DNA from: DATARR01 sp044868005
Lineage (GTDB): Bacteria > Acidobacteriota > Thermoanaerobaculia > Multivoradales > UBA5704
NCBI GenBank assembly: GCA_044868005.1
Contig: JBIOVX010000044.1
Coordinates: forward strand, 43,007 to 107,006
Reading direction: 5' to 3'
DNA length: 64,000 nt
Position 1 is the stretch's first letter. Each line of letters begins with the position of its first letter. Below the pieces are notes generated by a model. It was not told where the DNA came from and did not search any database. It saw only the letters and a program-made list of their open reading frames with translations. A program made the translations under genes and the position numbers. Below, one piece after another: positions 11,686 through 20,750 of this stretch.

Positions 11686-12492
11686 TTGGAAAGGAAGCGA
11701 GAAGCAACCGCCGTCGTAACCCCGATCGTCGTCCTTTTCCGGCGCCTGTGCAGGAGCTCGCGCCCGCTCTGTCTCGGCGCCCTGCCCCTCTGCCTGGCCC
11801 ACCTGACGGCTCCGCCGCCTCAACCGGTGCAGCCCCCGCTGCTGGCGGCGGCCACGGAAGCCGCGAAGCCGGAGTCCCAAGAAGTCTTTCCTGGGAGCGC
11901 CGGCGTCCCGCCGGCTCTGGCCATCCCGTTGCAAGAGCCAGACAGCCGGCGAGACGCCGGCGCTCCCAGGGGGCTCGTCGACAACCGCGAAGCCCTCCGC
12001 CGCACCGCCGACCTGCTGATCGAGGTCGATTCGGCGTTCGGCGTCCCCCGCTCCCCGTACGGCCAGCTCATCTACGACGTCGCCCTCCACCATTCGATCA
12101 ATCCGCACCTGGTCGCCGCCATGATCCGCGTCGAGTCGGCCTTCAACCCGCGCGCCGTCTCGCGCAAGGGAGCTTGCGGCCTCATGCAGCTCCTGCCCTC
12201 TACCGCCCGGCGCTTCGGGCTGCGCAAGAAGAAGGACCTCTTCGATCCGCAGAAGAACCTGCAGGCGGGCGTGCGCTATCTCAAGTGGCTCACCGAGCGC
12301 TTCGGCGGCGACGTCGAGAAGATCCTCGCCGCCTACAACGCCGGCGAAGGCGCCGTAGAGCGCTTCGGCGGCATCCCGCCGTACCGCGAGACTCAAGCGT
12401 ACGTCGAGAAGATCTTCGGCCTTCTGGGCTTCTCACCGGAACCTCCAGCGGAGAGCGGCGGCGTGGGCGGCATCGTGGCGGCGGGACGTTGA
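11686..12492 (+). CDS. Lytic transglycosylase (SLT domain)
   Basis: A 268-residue exported murein lytic transglycosylase. The SLT fold covers about residues 115-250: VAAMIRVESAFNPRAVSRKG with catalytic E150, GLMQLLPSTARRFG, QAGVRYLKWLTERF and AAYNAGEGAVERFGGIPPY. The TTG at 11686 was selected because GGGAGG (11675-11680) sits 5 nt upstream; no ATG gives a sensible start. A hydrophobic leader (LCLGALPLCLAHL) follows. Residues of about 69-95 are encoded by an inserted 81-bp palindromic repeat (11890-11970) that keeps the frame and lies outside the catalytic domain. The stop overlaps the next gene's TTG start. Confidence 0.9.
   Translation: MERKREATAVVTPIVVLFRRLCRSSRPLCLGALPLCLAHLTAPPPQPVQPPLLAAATEAAKPESQEVFPGSAGVPPALAIPLQEPDSRRDAGAPRGLVDNREALRRTADLLIEVDSAFGVPRSPYGQLIYDVALHHSINPHLVAAMIRVESAFNPRAVSRKGACGLMQLLPSTARRFGLRKKKDLFDPQKNLQAGVRYLKWLTERFGGDVEKILAAYNAGEGAVERFGGIPPYRETQAYVEKIFGLLGFSPEPPAESGGVGGIVAAGR
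11890..11970. repeat. REP-like palindrome inserted in frame in a coding gene
   Basis: Two 27-nt arms (11890-11916 and 11944-11970) are reverse complements with one mismatch, separated by 27 nt. The arm core is GGGAGCGCCGGCGTC. The total of 81 nt is divisible by three and is translated inside the transglycosylase as GSAGVPPA...RRDAGAPR. This peptide signature is familiar from dispersed palindromes in large GC-rich genomes. Confidence 0.85.
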
Positions 12493-14327
12493 GCGCTCTC
12501 CGCCGCCGGGCCTTCACAGTCCTTTTCGTCCTTGCCGTCCTTTTCGTCCCTGCCTGCCGCACCGCTCCGCCACCAGCTCCAGCACCGCCTCCCGCCGTAC
12601 CTCGCCGCGTCGTTCTCCTGAGCCTGGACGGCGCCAGTGCGGACGAGCTCCATCGGCTGCACCGGCAAGGAGCGCTCACCGCCGGCGGTTTCGCGCGCTT
12701 CTTCGAAGAAGGCCAAGTCGCGGACTGGCTCGTGCCGGTGAACCCCACGCTCACGGCGCCGAACCACATCAGCCTGGCGACCGGCTATCCGCCCGAGCAG
12801 ACGGGGATCGTCGGCAACAACTTTCATCGGCCGAATACCCCCTTCCTCGAAACCGTGAGCGGCTTCGCGGCGCCCATCGAGACGGAGACGCTCTGGGAGG
12901 CGGCGCGGCGGCAGGGCAAGCAGGTGGGAGCCGTCAACTGGCCGGGAGCCGACGACACGGACGAGCGCCGGCGGGCGGACTGGGGCATGGCCTACGTCAA
13001 CGATCCGGACCGCGAGGCGGAGCTGGTGATGCTGGAGAGCCGGAGCTGGAAGCCCGGGGCGTCGCTGAAGATCAAAAGCAGCTCTCCTGTTCGTGAACAT
13101 CGCGTGACCGTCGGTGAAGGTCCCAACGCGCAGACGTTCGACCTGTTCGCCGTGGATCGCACGGACGACGGCAAGATGAACTATGACGGAGTCGTGGTCG
13201 GCGCCGAGGGCTCGCCGGTTTCCGTCGGCGCCTGGCAGGACGTTCCCTGCCGAGTCAGCCCCACCGCGTCCCCGCCGCGCGACACCGTCTGCGCCGTGAA
13301 GCTCCTGGAGCTCGGGGCCGATCTCGCGACGGCCCGCCTCTACTTCGCCAGCCTGTATACCTTTCGGGCCTACCCTCCCGACTTCGCCGCCGCGCTCGCC
13401 GGGCAGGGCCTCGTCTGGCCGGGGCCGCCGGACGACCGCCGCCTGACCGAGACGTGGGCCGGCAGACCGGGCATCGACCTCGAGACCTGGGTCGAGCAGG
13501 GCGTGCGCTTCACCCGCTTCTTCGGCGACAGCCTGCTCGCCGCCGTCCAGCACCCCGGCTGGGATCTGGTGATGGGCTACATGCCGGTGATCGACGAGGC
13601 CGGGCATCAGCTCACGTTGACCGATCCGCGCCAGCCCGGCTTCTCACCGCAGCGCGCCGAAGAGATCGCGGCGGCGCGGCAGCGCGTCTGGGAGGCGGTG
13701 GATCGCGAGCTGGCCCGGCTGCTCGCGGCCATCGATCTGCGGACGACGGTCGTCGCCATCGTGAGCGACCACGGCATGGCGCCCGTCCACACGCTGCTCG
13801 ACCCCAACGTCCTGCTGCGGGAGCAGGGATTCCTCGCCGCGGATGCCGAAGGCAAGGTCCTGGAGGCCGGGACCTCCGCCTATGCCGTCGGCTCCGGCGG
13901 GTTCAGCCAGGTCTACATCGCTCCCAACGCTGCTCCCAACGCTCCCGATCGGGTTGATCTCCTCCTCAAGCTGCGCGGCCTCTTCGCCGACTGGAAGGTG
14001 GACGGCGAGCGGCCGGTCGAGCTCATCTTCAACCGTTACGACGCGATGGACGCCGGTCTCGGCCACGCCAACAGCGGCGACCTGATCCTCTTTTTCCGGC
14101 AGGGCTACAGCGCCCGCGGCGGCTTGTTGAAGGAAGGCCGCGCTTCGGCGCCCGCCGACGTCCTCGGCATGCACGGCTACTACAACGTCCATCCGGAAGT
14201 TCAAGGCATCTATATGGCCGTCGGGGCGGGAGTCAGCAAGGGAAGCGCCGGCATCGTGCGCAACCTCGAAGTGGCCGGCCGGGTGGCGGCGTGGATGGGA
14301 ATCGAGAAGCCGCGGCCGAAGCCGTGA
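12489..14327 (+). CDS. Type I phosphodiesterase/nucleotide pyrophosphatase-like lipoprotein
   Basis: A 612-residue member of the alkaline phosphatase superfamily. A leader FTVLFVLAVLFVPAC ends in a lipobox, so it is probably a lipoprotein. The metal site starts with LLSLDGAS. The nucleophile is T89 in NPTLTAPNHISLATG, followed by YPPEQTGIVGNN as in NPP enzymes. Later metal ligands are in MPVIDEAGHQ and VSDHGMAPV. The TTG at 12489 overlaps the transglycosylase stop (TTGA), which argues for coupling. The hydrophobic leader is encoded by four tandem 9-bp repeats. Substrate may be a phosphodiester or nucleotide sugar; not resolvable here. Confidence 0.85.
   Translation: MSALRRRAFTVLFVLAVLFVPACRTAPPPAPAPPPAVPRRVVLLSLDGASADELHRLHRQGALTAGGFARFFEEGQVADWLVPVNPTLTAPNHISLATGYPPEQTGIVGNNFHRPNTPFLETVSGFAAPIETETLWEAARRQGKQVGAVNWPGADDTDERRRADWGMAYVNDPDREAELVMLESRSWKPGASLKIKSSSPVREHRVTVGEGPNAQTFDLFAVDRTDDGKMNYDGVVVGAEGSPVSVGAWQDVPCRVSPTASPPRDTVCAVKLLELGADLATARLYFASLYTFRAYPPDFAAALAGQGLVWPGPPDDRRLTETWAGRPGIDLETWVEQGVRFTRFFGDSLLAAVQHPGWDLVMGYMPVIDEAGHQLTLTDPRQPGFSPQRAEEIAAARQRVWEAVDRELARLLAAIDLRTTVVAIVSDHGMAPVHTLLDPNVLLREQGFLAADAEGKVLEAGTSAYAVGSGGFSQVYIAPNAAPNAPDRVDLLLKLRGLFADWKVDGERPVELIFNRYDAMDAGLGHANSGDLILFFRQGYSARGGLLKEGRASAPADVLGMHGYYNVHPEVQGIYMAVGAGVSKGSAGIVRNLEVAGRVAAWMGIEKPRPKP
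12519..12554 (+). repeat. Four tandem 9-bp repeats encoding a signal peptide
   Basis: GTCCTTTTC, GTCCTTGCC, GTCCTTTTC and GTCCCTGCC lie head to tail and are read as VLF VLA VLF VPA, the hydrophobic core of the phosphodiesterase leader. The same GTCCTTNNN unit forms an intergenic cluster at 47487-47575. Confidence 0.8.
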
Positions 14328-14442
14328 TCAGGCCCGTCGGCGAAGAAAAACGGAAAGAGGCCGCAACGCTCATGCCGAGCGACGCGCGAGCGCACCGCGC
14401 CCGTCCTCGACTCTACCCTCTTTCTTGGAAGTAATAGACCAT

Positions 14443-17400
14443 TTACACGCCCTCGAGCTGCGACAGCTGCTGTGCCATGCTGGGCGTGACCTCCGGCACC
14501 TCGCGAGCGCTTTTGAAGTAGTTGAGCGCTTCTGCAGATCGACCTTCGGATTGCGCAACGAGGCCCTTGATCACGTAGGCGCTCGCCACCTGGTCAGGAG
14601 CGGCACCGCTGCGGTCGAGCACGCGATCCGCGTCGGCGAGAGCGCTGGCTACGTCGCCCTGGTGCAAACGGTACCTCGCGCGTGAGATGAGCGCTATCGC
14701 TCGTTGATCAGGCGGCATCGTCGCGCCATCGATGACGACGGTGAGGTCGGCAAGGCCGTGGTCAGCATCATCCATCTCGAAGTACGCGCCGGCGCGGTTT
14801 ACTAGAGCCATGGCGGTCTCATCGAGTGAGGGTTTCAGCGTCAGGAACAACGAGTAACGCTCGACGGCTCGCAGCCCGTCACCCATCAACAGATAATTGG
14901 TTCCCGCATCGAACACGGTTGACAGCCGCAACCTACGAGGAAGATCGGGTCGCTGCTCTAACTCCGCGTACGCGCGCGCGGCGTCGTCGTAGCGGCCGGC
15001 CTTCCGCTGAACGCCCGCCGCCGTGTACATCATCTGGGCGATCAGCGCCGAAGGAACTCCTTCGCTCGCGAGCCCGGCCTCGAGAGTCGCCAGGCTGCCG
15101 TCGACGTCTCCCGCATCGGCCTGCTGTTGAGCGCGAGCGATGAGCTTTTCGGCTTTGCGTGCGGGAAAAGGCTCGTCAGCGTCATCGCTCGTCGGCCATT
15201 GGAACGACCGAATGGACAGCTGGCGGCCGGTAAACCGTGCCAGCGGATCCGTGCGACCAACCAAGATGAAACCGCCCCACGCTACCGGATGATGGGGATG
15301 GCGCGCGGCGAGTTCGCGGACCGTTTGATGAAACGCGTTTCCGCGCGGCTCGCCGGCCAGCACGCGAGTGTAGAAGCTGGTGAACATCTGGCGAGTCGGC
15401 GCATCCGGCACTTCCCAGAGCGAGCAGACGACGGTCTTCGCGCCGGCGCTCAGGAACGCCCGTTGCAACCCGTGTACGCCGTCACCTCGCGCCACGTCGC
15501 CCAGGCCGGTCTGGCATGCGGAGAGAGTGACTAGATCCGTCCGCATGAAATCGCAGTCCGCGATCTCAGCGCCGTACAGAATGCCGTCGGCCACGCCGGG
15601 TGGAGACGAACAGCCGTCCAGGTAGTCGTTCGCGCCCGTGAGCGCGAGCCCAGTACGATCGAGGGAATCCGCGAGGCTGCTCCTTGCCCCCAAACCGAGA
15701 CCCTCGCCGTCGATCTGTTCGGTCTCTCGGCCACTTAAATAAAATCCGTGCGTGCACACGTGCAGCACTTCGGGGCTGCTGAGCGAGGTGAGCGCAGCTT
15801 CTGTCGCTTCGCTACCGAGCAGCGGGGAGACCTGTAGCAACTGTGAGATCGCCCGGCATTCCTCCTCGGCGTGGGGCAGCGGGTCGAACCTCGCCCCTGA
15901 GCGGAACTGTGCAAGGAAATCGGTCTCCTCCTCGGGGTCCCGCTGCCCCGACTGGCCGGTCGTGTACTTAGGCGCTCCGATCACGAACGGCGGTGCGTCG
16001 ATGCCGAAGTCCTCTTCGTACATGACCCCGGGCATCCCCGGAAGCGACACGTCGTAGGTGATATCGAAGTCGTCGAGAACGAACCCTCCGCCGGGCTTCG
16101 GCAGTGTTGACAGCGGTATCAGCGCCAGCGCTCCGTCGGCGAGCACACGCAGCTGCCGAACGCCGTCCAGGTAAGGTCGAAGCACATCGAGGACGTGGCT
16201 GGCGAGCCACAGTCCAGGATCGCGCCAAGCATTTTCATTCGGGGAGGCACGCCGCCCCTCGACGGCGACCGCTTGCCGATAGCGCGTGATCGCGTCGTCG
16301 ATCGGCGTCGCGGCCCCGAGATCGACGAGGCGGACGGGGTCGTCACCCTTGGCGACGAACACTGCGTACGATTCGGCTCCATCGGGGAGACGGAGATAGT
16401 TCGACACGGCCAGCAAGGCGGAGTCACCCTCCAGGTTGAGGCGCGGCGCTTCCTGGCCGATAAACTCGTAGTTCAACCGCCGCTGGCTTGTGCCCGCGGC
16501 GAGGAGGAACTCAAGATCGGCAAGCTCGTCGACGAGTCGCCCGCGATCGGAGCGGAGCCGCTGATCGTCCTTGTTCCGCGCGAGATCGAGATCGACTTCG
16601 ACGAGTCGAGCTTTGATCTGAGCGATGCGGGCTCGCTTCCCCGACGGATCATACTGGATGTAGCGCCGTGCGCGGAGCCTCAGCGCGGTCGTTTCTGCGC
16701 CGCGAAAGCGGGTGACGAATCGCCACGCTCGATCGACGGCTGCCTGGCTCCGCTCTTCCGCCGACATGACGAGCGAGAGATGGAGCAGCTGCCACTGCCG
16801 GCGCTGATCCAAGGCGGCTCGTAGCGGCCGCTCGCCGAGCGATGACAGCATGTCGACAAGGAGGAAGCGGCCCAGGTCATCCAGCTCCTCCACGTCGCGG
16901 CGAACCTGGTCGCGAAGCGGTCCTTTCCAGCCGACCTTGGCGAGCGCCTGAGCCTCGTTCAGCACGAGTTCGCTGAGCATAGCGACTGCTTCGGGATGAT
17001 ACTCGCCGAGACGGGTCTGCGCCTTGGCGATCATCTCGCGCGCACGACGGCCGGCTTCGGTGGGTTCCGCCAGATGAATCGCCGCAAGTCCCGCTTCGAA
17101 GAGCGCGTAGTCCGCCGACGCGGCGTCGCCGACATTGCTGTAGATCTTCGCCGTTTGCTCCAGCGTCGTCGCGGCCTCATCGTACCTGCCGCGCTGTCGC
17201 GCCAGCTGTCCCAGCGCGAGGAGCACTCGCGCATAGCGGGGCGAATCGGTGCCGTTATGCGCAGCACGGATTTCCAGCGCGCCGTTCAGCTTTTCGGCCG
17301 CTTCGTCGTATCGCGTCAGAGATAGCAACGTTTTTCCAAAGTTGATCAGCAACTGCGAGTTCCGATCCCTCATGTCGGGGTGGCGCGCTCGATCCTCCGC

Positions 17401-18261
17401 CTCGAGGGTTCGGAACTGGCGTTCCGCCTCGTCCAAATCGCCGCGGATGCGAGCAAGCTCGGCGAGATTCTGTCGGACTAGCGTCACCGAGTCGTCGTCT
17501 TCGCCACGATGTCGGCGAAGATCCGGGAGCGCTCGACGGTAGCGGAGCTCGGCCTCCGTGTAGTTCCCTGCCTGATCGAGAGTGAGCCCATAGTCCACCC
17601 GCGCGTCCGCCGCTTCGGCGCTGTTGTCGCCGAAGCGGGCGATCTGCACTCCGACCATGAACTCGGCGTGCGGCAATGCCTCGGGATATCGCCCCAAGGC
17701 GAACAGGATCCGCTTCAGGTGCTGATGCGCCCTGACGAGGACCGTGGTGGCCTTGGGCGTTGCCCCCTCGGCCGCCTCGAGCACCCCACGTAGCGACGTC
17801 AGGACGATTTCGCTGCTGGCCTGGAGCTCCTGCAGCATGTCGACCGATTCGAACAGGACGCCGAGCGCTTCGGCGTCGAGAGCGCGCGCCTGACTGTCGA
17901 TCTCGCGAATCGCCGTGACGGCCGCGCCGGCCGCATCGGCGCTGCGCAAGTATTCGAGCAACCTTGCAAAGTTGATCCACACCAAGCCGCGCCGGAGCCC
18001 TGGCGGATCTTGCTCAATGCGCTTGAGCGCGTTCTCGAACACATCGACGGCCGCCTGAGCGCCGCTGCGATTCAGCCGCACGTTGGCAAGGACGCCGAGC
18101 GCGAGCCCATAGCTGAGCGGTGTCGGCAACTCGAGAGTTGGCTCGGCGCGCTCCAATGCTGCGACCAGCGCCGTCGCTGACCGTTCTGCATCCTCCAGGC
18201 AGTTCGCGCGGAGGGCAGCGTCCGCATCCTGCCACAGACCGTGAATCTCGTCGTCGGTCAT
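14443..18261 (-). CDS. TPR-CHAT protease
   Basis: A 1272-residue protein. Residues 1-470 are mostly TPR-like helices (ALPHAEFMVGVQIARFG, YTEAELRYRRALPDLRRHRG, YDEAAEKLNGALEIR). Residues of about 620-1000 form a CHAT caspase-like peptidase domain. The catalytic dyad is intact: H838 in VCTHGFYLSG and C916 in LSACQTGLG. The characteristic AFLSAGAKTVVCSLWEVPD follows. Residues of about 1020-1272 are a second TPR array. No signal peptide or membrane helix is seen. Its ATG overlaps the stop of the LCAT-like gene (ATGA at 18258-18261), so the two are co-translated. CHAT proteases with TPR sensors act in bacterial immunity (Csx29 in type III-E CRISPR, CHAT-gasdermin pairs). The partner here suggests cleavage or control of a lipase. 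Base composition looks lower in GC than neighbours. Confidence 0.92.
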   Translation of the reverse strand: MTDDEIHGLWQDADAALRANCLEDAERSATALVAALERAEPTLELPTPLSYGLALGVLANVRLNRSGAQAAVDVFENALKRIEQDPPGLRRGLVWINFARLLEYLRSADAAGAAVTAIREIDSQARALDAEALGVLFESVDMLQELQASSEIVLTSLRGVLEAAEGATPKATTVLVRAHQHLKRILFALGRYPEALPHAEFMVGVQIARFGDNSAEAADARVDYGLTLDQAGNYTEAELRYRRALPDLRRHRGEDDDSVTLVRQNLAELARIRGDLDEAERQFRTLEAEDRARHPDMRDRNSQLLINFGKTLLSLTRYDEAAEKLNGALEIRAAHNGTDSPRYARVLLALGQLARQRGRYDEAATTLEQTAKIYSNVGDAASADYALFEAGLAAIHLAEPTEAGRRAREMIAKAQTRLGEYHPEAVAMLSELVLNEAQALAKVGWKGPLRDQVRRDVEELDDLGRFLLVDMLSSLGERPLRAALDQRRQWQLLHLSLVMSAEERSQAAVDRAWRFVTRFRGAETTALRLRARRYIQYDPSGKRARIAQIKARLVEVDLDLARNKDDQRLRSDRGRLVDELADLEFLLAAGTSQRRLNYEFIGQEAPRLNLEGDSALLAVSNYLRLPDGAESYAVFVAKGDDPVRLVDLGAATPIDDAITRYRQAVAVEGRRASPNENAWRDPGLWLASHVLDVLRPYLDGVRQLRVLADGALALIPLSTLPKPGGGFVLDDFDITYDVSLPGMPGVMYEEDFGIDAPPFVIGAPKYTTGQSGQRDPEEETDFLAQFRSGARFDPLPHAEEECRAISQLLQVSPLLGSEATEAALTSLSSPEVLHVCTHGFYLSGRETEQIDGEGLGLGARSSLADSLDRTGLALTGANDYLDGCSSPPGVADGILYGAEIADCDFMRTDLVTLSACQTGLGDVARGDGVHGLQRAFLSAGAKTVVCSLWEVPDAPTRQMFTSFYTRVLAGEPRGNAFHQTVRELAARHPHHPVAWGGFILVGRTDPLARFTGRQLSIRSFQWPTSDDADEPFPARKAEKLIARAQQQADAGDVDGSLATLEAGLASEGVPSALIAQMMYTAAGVQRKAGRYDDAARAYAELEQRPDLPRRLRLSTVFDAGTNYLLMGDGLRAVERYSLFLTLKPSLDETAMALVNRAGAYFEMDDADHGLADLTVVIDGATMPPDQRAIALISRARYRLHQGDVASALADADRVLDRSGAAPDQVASAYVIKGLVAQSEGRSAEALNYFKSAREVPEVTPSMAQQLSQLEGV

Positions 18262-19676
18262 CGTTCGGCGTCGGCGTGCGCGGCGGTGCGATTAGTGTCG
18301 ACCACGGCAAAGGCCTCCTCGGTCGGCAGGCTCGCGTCTGCAGTGACGACTACCCGGTAGACGCCCTCTGGCAACAGGTCGAACCGGCAGGTCGTCCACG
18401 GATCCTCCTGCGCCGGGAGCGTTGCCACGCGAATCGGCGGCTCGTTGCGCGACGCATAGAGGGAGACGGTCACCGGCCGGGGCGTGCGAGGACGGACGCG
18501 GACTGTGATCGGGTCGCCAGTGGTGACTAGGTCCGGCGTTGTGATCCCGATTTCGTCGCCGGCCGGGGTGGCACCCCGAAATCCGCCAAACGCGGTGTAG
18601 AAATCGTTGATCCTGCCGGTGAGATGAGCGAGCACGGCCTGGGAGTTCTGTAGCGAACCGTGTTTCGGCGTCGCGTACATGTCGCCACGACGGCCGAGGT
18701 CCTCGAACTCGAGCGGAATCGCCGAGACGCGCGGGACGGTGCCGTCGCCGCCGAGTGCGCGCCCGTCGTGCTCCTCGGACATCGTGATCGACGAGCCGCT
18801 CAGACGGCCGACGTAGTTGGTCGGCTGTGAGCGCCCGACGATTGGATAGACCTCATAACTGTTCTCTTCCCACTTGGGATCGCGACGATTCTGGGTCACG
18901 GCATCGCGGATCTCGTGGTGGAACGCCAGCCCAGCGCGGGCGCGTCCGGGCTCGAGGTTCGGAATACCCGTGGCCTCCGCAACGCGCACCAGGTGGCCGT
19001 CTCCGGGGTCGTAGCAGGGAAAGATCGGCAGCAGCTGGTACGTTGAGGTGCACGAGCGGCAGATGTCGGTCATGGCCGACAGCGGTAGCGGCCCCGCGCT
19101 GACGCCGTTCGCCAGTGTTTCCAGCGAGTTCAGCGATCCGCGATAGGGCGTGCCGATGGTAATCAGCGCTCGCGTCGATCCCGTGCTCCATCCGCCGAGC
19201 ACCTCGAGGTAATACCGCGCCACGAGGCCTCCCATCGAATGCGCGACGAACACTATCTTTGCATCGGATGCGCCGGACGTCCGCCAGGAGGCCAACCATT
19301 CATGCGCGGCCTTCGCGAGTTGCCGTGCGTTCACGCGATTGTCACGGCGCCAGTCGTACGCGAACTCGAAGTAGTTGCGACCTGGGATCAGGTCGAAGCT
19401 CGCGCAGAGCCCGTTCCTCGCTGCGCTGTAGCCGTCGATCTTCCAGAATCCGGGGACGAGGTGGAGGTCGGGCATCAGCCCGTCGGCCGTCATCCCGTCG
19501 TCGAGGTGGTCCCGCGTGGGATCGTCGCCGTCGAGCATGAGATCTTCCCGGACGGAGGCTGCTCCGGTCAGCAGCGCGCGGCCGATCGACTTTGCCGAGT
19601 AACCCCAGACGAGGCGGCCTTCGCGACGGAGGACACTCCCCAGGATGCCGGGAATCAGAACGACGAGGTCTTTCAC
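18258..19676 (-). CDS. LCAT/PGAP1-like lipase or acyltransferase with C-terminal beta domain
   Basis: A 472-residue alpha/beta hydrolase of the lecithin:cholesterol acyltransferase type. The oxyanion region LVVLIPGILGSVL starts at residue 4. FAYDWRRDN is typical of LCAT proteins. The nucleophile is S147 in VAHSMGGLVARYY. The likely acid is D311 in GGDGTVP and the catalytic His is H339 in PKHGSLQ. Residues of about 378-462 form an Ig/Fn3-like beta domain (DPITVRVRPRTPRPVTVSLY, LLPEGVYRVVV). No signal peptide is present, so it is made in the cytoplasm. It is first in a two-gene operon with the TPR-CHAT protease and has a consensus promoter upstream. Family enzymes act on phospholipids or acyl esters; a membrane-damaging effector role is inference. 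Confidence 0.9.
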   Translation of the reverse strand: MKDLVVLIPGILGSVLRREGRLVWGYSAKSIGRALLTGAASVREDLMLDGDDPTRDHLDDGMTADGLMPDLHLVPGFWKIDGYSAARNGLCASFDLIPGRNYFEFAYDWRRDNRVNARQLAKAAHEWLASWRTSGASDAKIVFVAHSMGGLVARYYLEVLGGWSTGSTRALITIGTPYRGSLNSLETLANGVSAGPLPLSAMTDICRSCTSTYQLLPIFPCYDPGDGHLVRVAEATGIPNLEPGRARAGLAFHHEIRDAVTQNRRDPKWEENSYEVYPIVGRSQPTNYVGRLSGSSITMSEEHDGRALGGDGTVPRVSAIPLEFEDLGRRGDMYATPKHGSLQNSQAVLAHLTGRINDFYTAFGGFRGATPAGDEIGITTPDLVTTGDPITVRVRPRTPRPVTVSLYASRNEPPIRVATLPAQEDPWTTCRFDLLPEGVYRVVVTADASLPTEEAFAVVDTNRTAAHADAER

Positions 19677-20228
19677 GCGTACCCCCCGTGTAAGGGGTGG
19701 GCGAGAATCACGGAAGAATCTGCGAGTGCTAGGTTCCTATGAGTCAAGTGGTACAACTGGTGAAGCGTGAACTCTTCGGGCTTAGCGTCCCGAAGTCTTT
19801 CTGCTCTCGAAAAATGGCCTATATCATTCATTCCATTAGTCATTCAATTCTACACCGTCCTTGGCACTAAGTCAAACTAAGGGGGATTCCGCCGCATAAG
19901 CCTCTCGAGCCGCCGAGCACCTCGGCAGCTTTCCTGTTTGGAGGACTCGATAGCCGATCCCCTTGAAAGGGTGGGGTTTAGCTGAGGTCGCTCTCTCCCG
20001 CTGGGCCTTATCCTGGTCGGCATCCTCGATCGATGGCGCGCTTATCCAGCCAGTGCGAGGACGAGAAGCACTCCTCGCCGGACTTCCGGAGAGATGCTGT
20101 ATCGGTCGGCCTTTCAGGGGGTTGCGGAGGTTCGCCGGCTCAGTCACCTTGGCCACCCACTGTGACCGCAAGATCGCTGATTCGGCCTCGGCCTGGCATT
20201 TACGCCCGCCTTGCGGTATCTTAGGCCT
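19677..20228. other. Gene-poor, AT-richer region with operon promoter
   Basis: About 550 bp without a convincing gene. It holds the promoter of the lipase/CHAT operon (19847-19875) and a 7-bp hairpin at 19772-19793 (CTTCGGG, 8-nt loop, CCCGAAG) within that operon's leader. The part from about 19880 to 20210 shows short open frames that look like no known protein and may be decayed sequence. Its base composition differs from the surroundings. Confidence 0.5.
19847..19875 (-). promoter_or_regulatory. Sigma-70 promoter of the lipase/CHAT operon
   Basis: On the minus strand TTGACT (19875-19870) and TAGAAT (19852-19847) are separated by exactly 17 nt. The ATG of the lipase lies about 170 nt downstream, leaving a leader that contains a 7-bp hairpin at 19772-19793. 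Confidence 0.65.
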
Positions 20229-20729
20229 ATGGCTCGCCGAAGGCGTGAACTTCCGCCCGATCTCGCCCACGTCCTGGGCCGGCTGAAGCTCGCCATCCAG
20301 GCCTTGGGGTACTCGATGCGCGACATCGAGAGGCTCCTGAGGGTCAGCGACGGCTACCTGAGCCGCGTCTTCCTCGGCGCCATCGAGCTGAAGATCGCGC
20401 ACGTCCTCCAGATCGCCAAGGCCCTGCAGATGGCTCCCGAGGAGCTCATGGCCTTCATCTACCCGACGCCGAGGGACCCCATCAGCCCCGCCGCCTACAA
20501 GCTCTGGCGGCGGGTGGGAGGCGCGCCTCCCATAGCACCGGGCTTCGGTCCGAAGCCGGCGCCGGCCGTGCCGGCCCCGGAGCCGAGGAGCGCCGTGACG
20601 GAGGCCGACGCCGAGCGCTTGCTCCGCGAGGCTCTCGGCCGCGTCTTCGGCGATCTCGCGAGCAGCCTCGGCAAGCAGGCCGCAGAGGCGAGCCCGCCGG
20701 CCGGCACGCCGCCCGAGACGCAGCGGTAA
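20229..20729 (+). CDS. XRE-type helix-turn-helix regulator
   Basis: A 166-residue protein with an N-terminal HTH of the XRE/Cro type at about residues 10-65 (LKLAIQALGYSMRDIERLLR, DGYLSRVFLGAIELK, VLQIAKALQMAPEELMAF). A Pro/Ala-rich linker follows, then an acidic helical tail (TEADAERLLREALGRVF). The ATG at 20229 has no Shine-Dalgarno. TATCTT lies 6 nt before it, so the mRNA may be leaderless. It sits between the CHAT operon and the small conserved gene. It may regulate one of them, but no operator was identified. Confidence 0.8.
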   Translation: MARRRRELPPDLAHVLGRLKLAIQALGYSMRDIERLLRVSDGYLSRVFLGAIELKIAHVLQIAKALQMAPEELMAFIYPTPRDPISPAAYKLWRRVGGAPPIAPGFGPKPAPAVPAPEPRSAVTEADAERLLREALGRVFGDLASSLGKQAAEASPPAGTPPETQR

Positions 20730-20750
20730 GCCCCGCCCCAACCGCGGATC

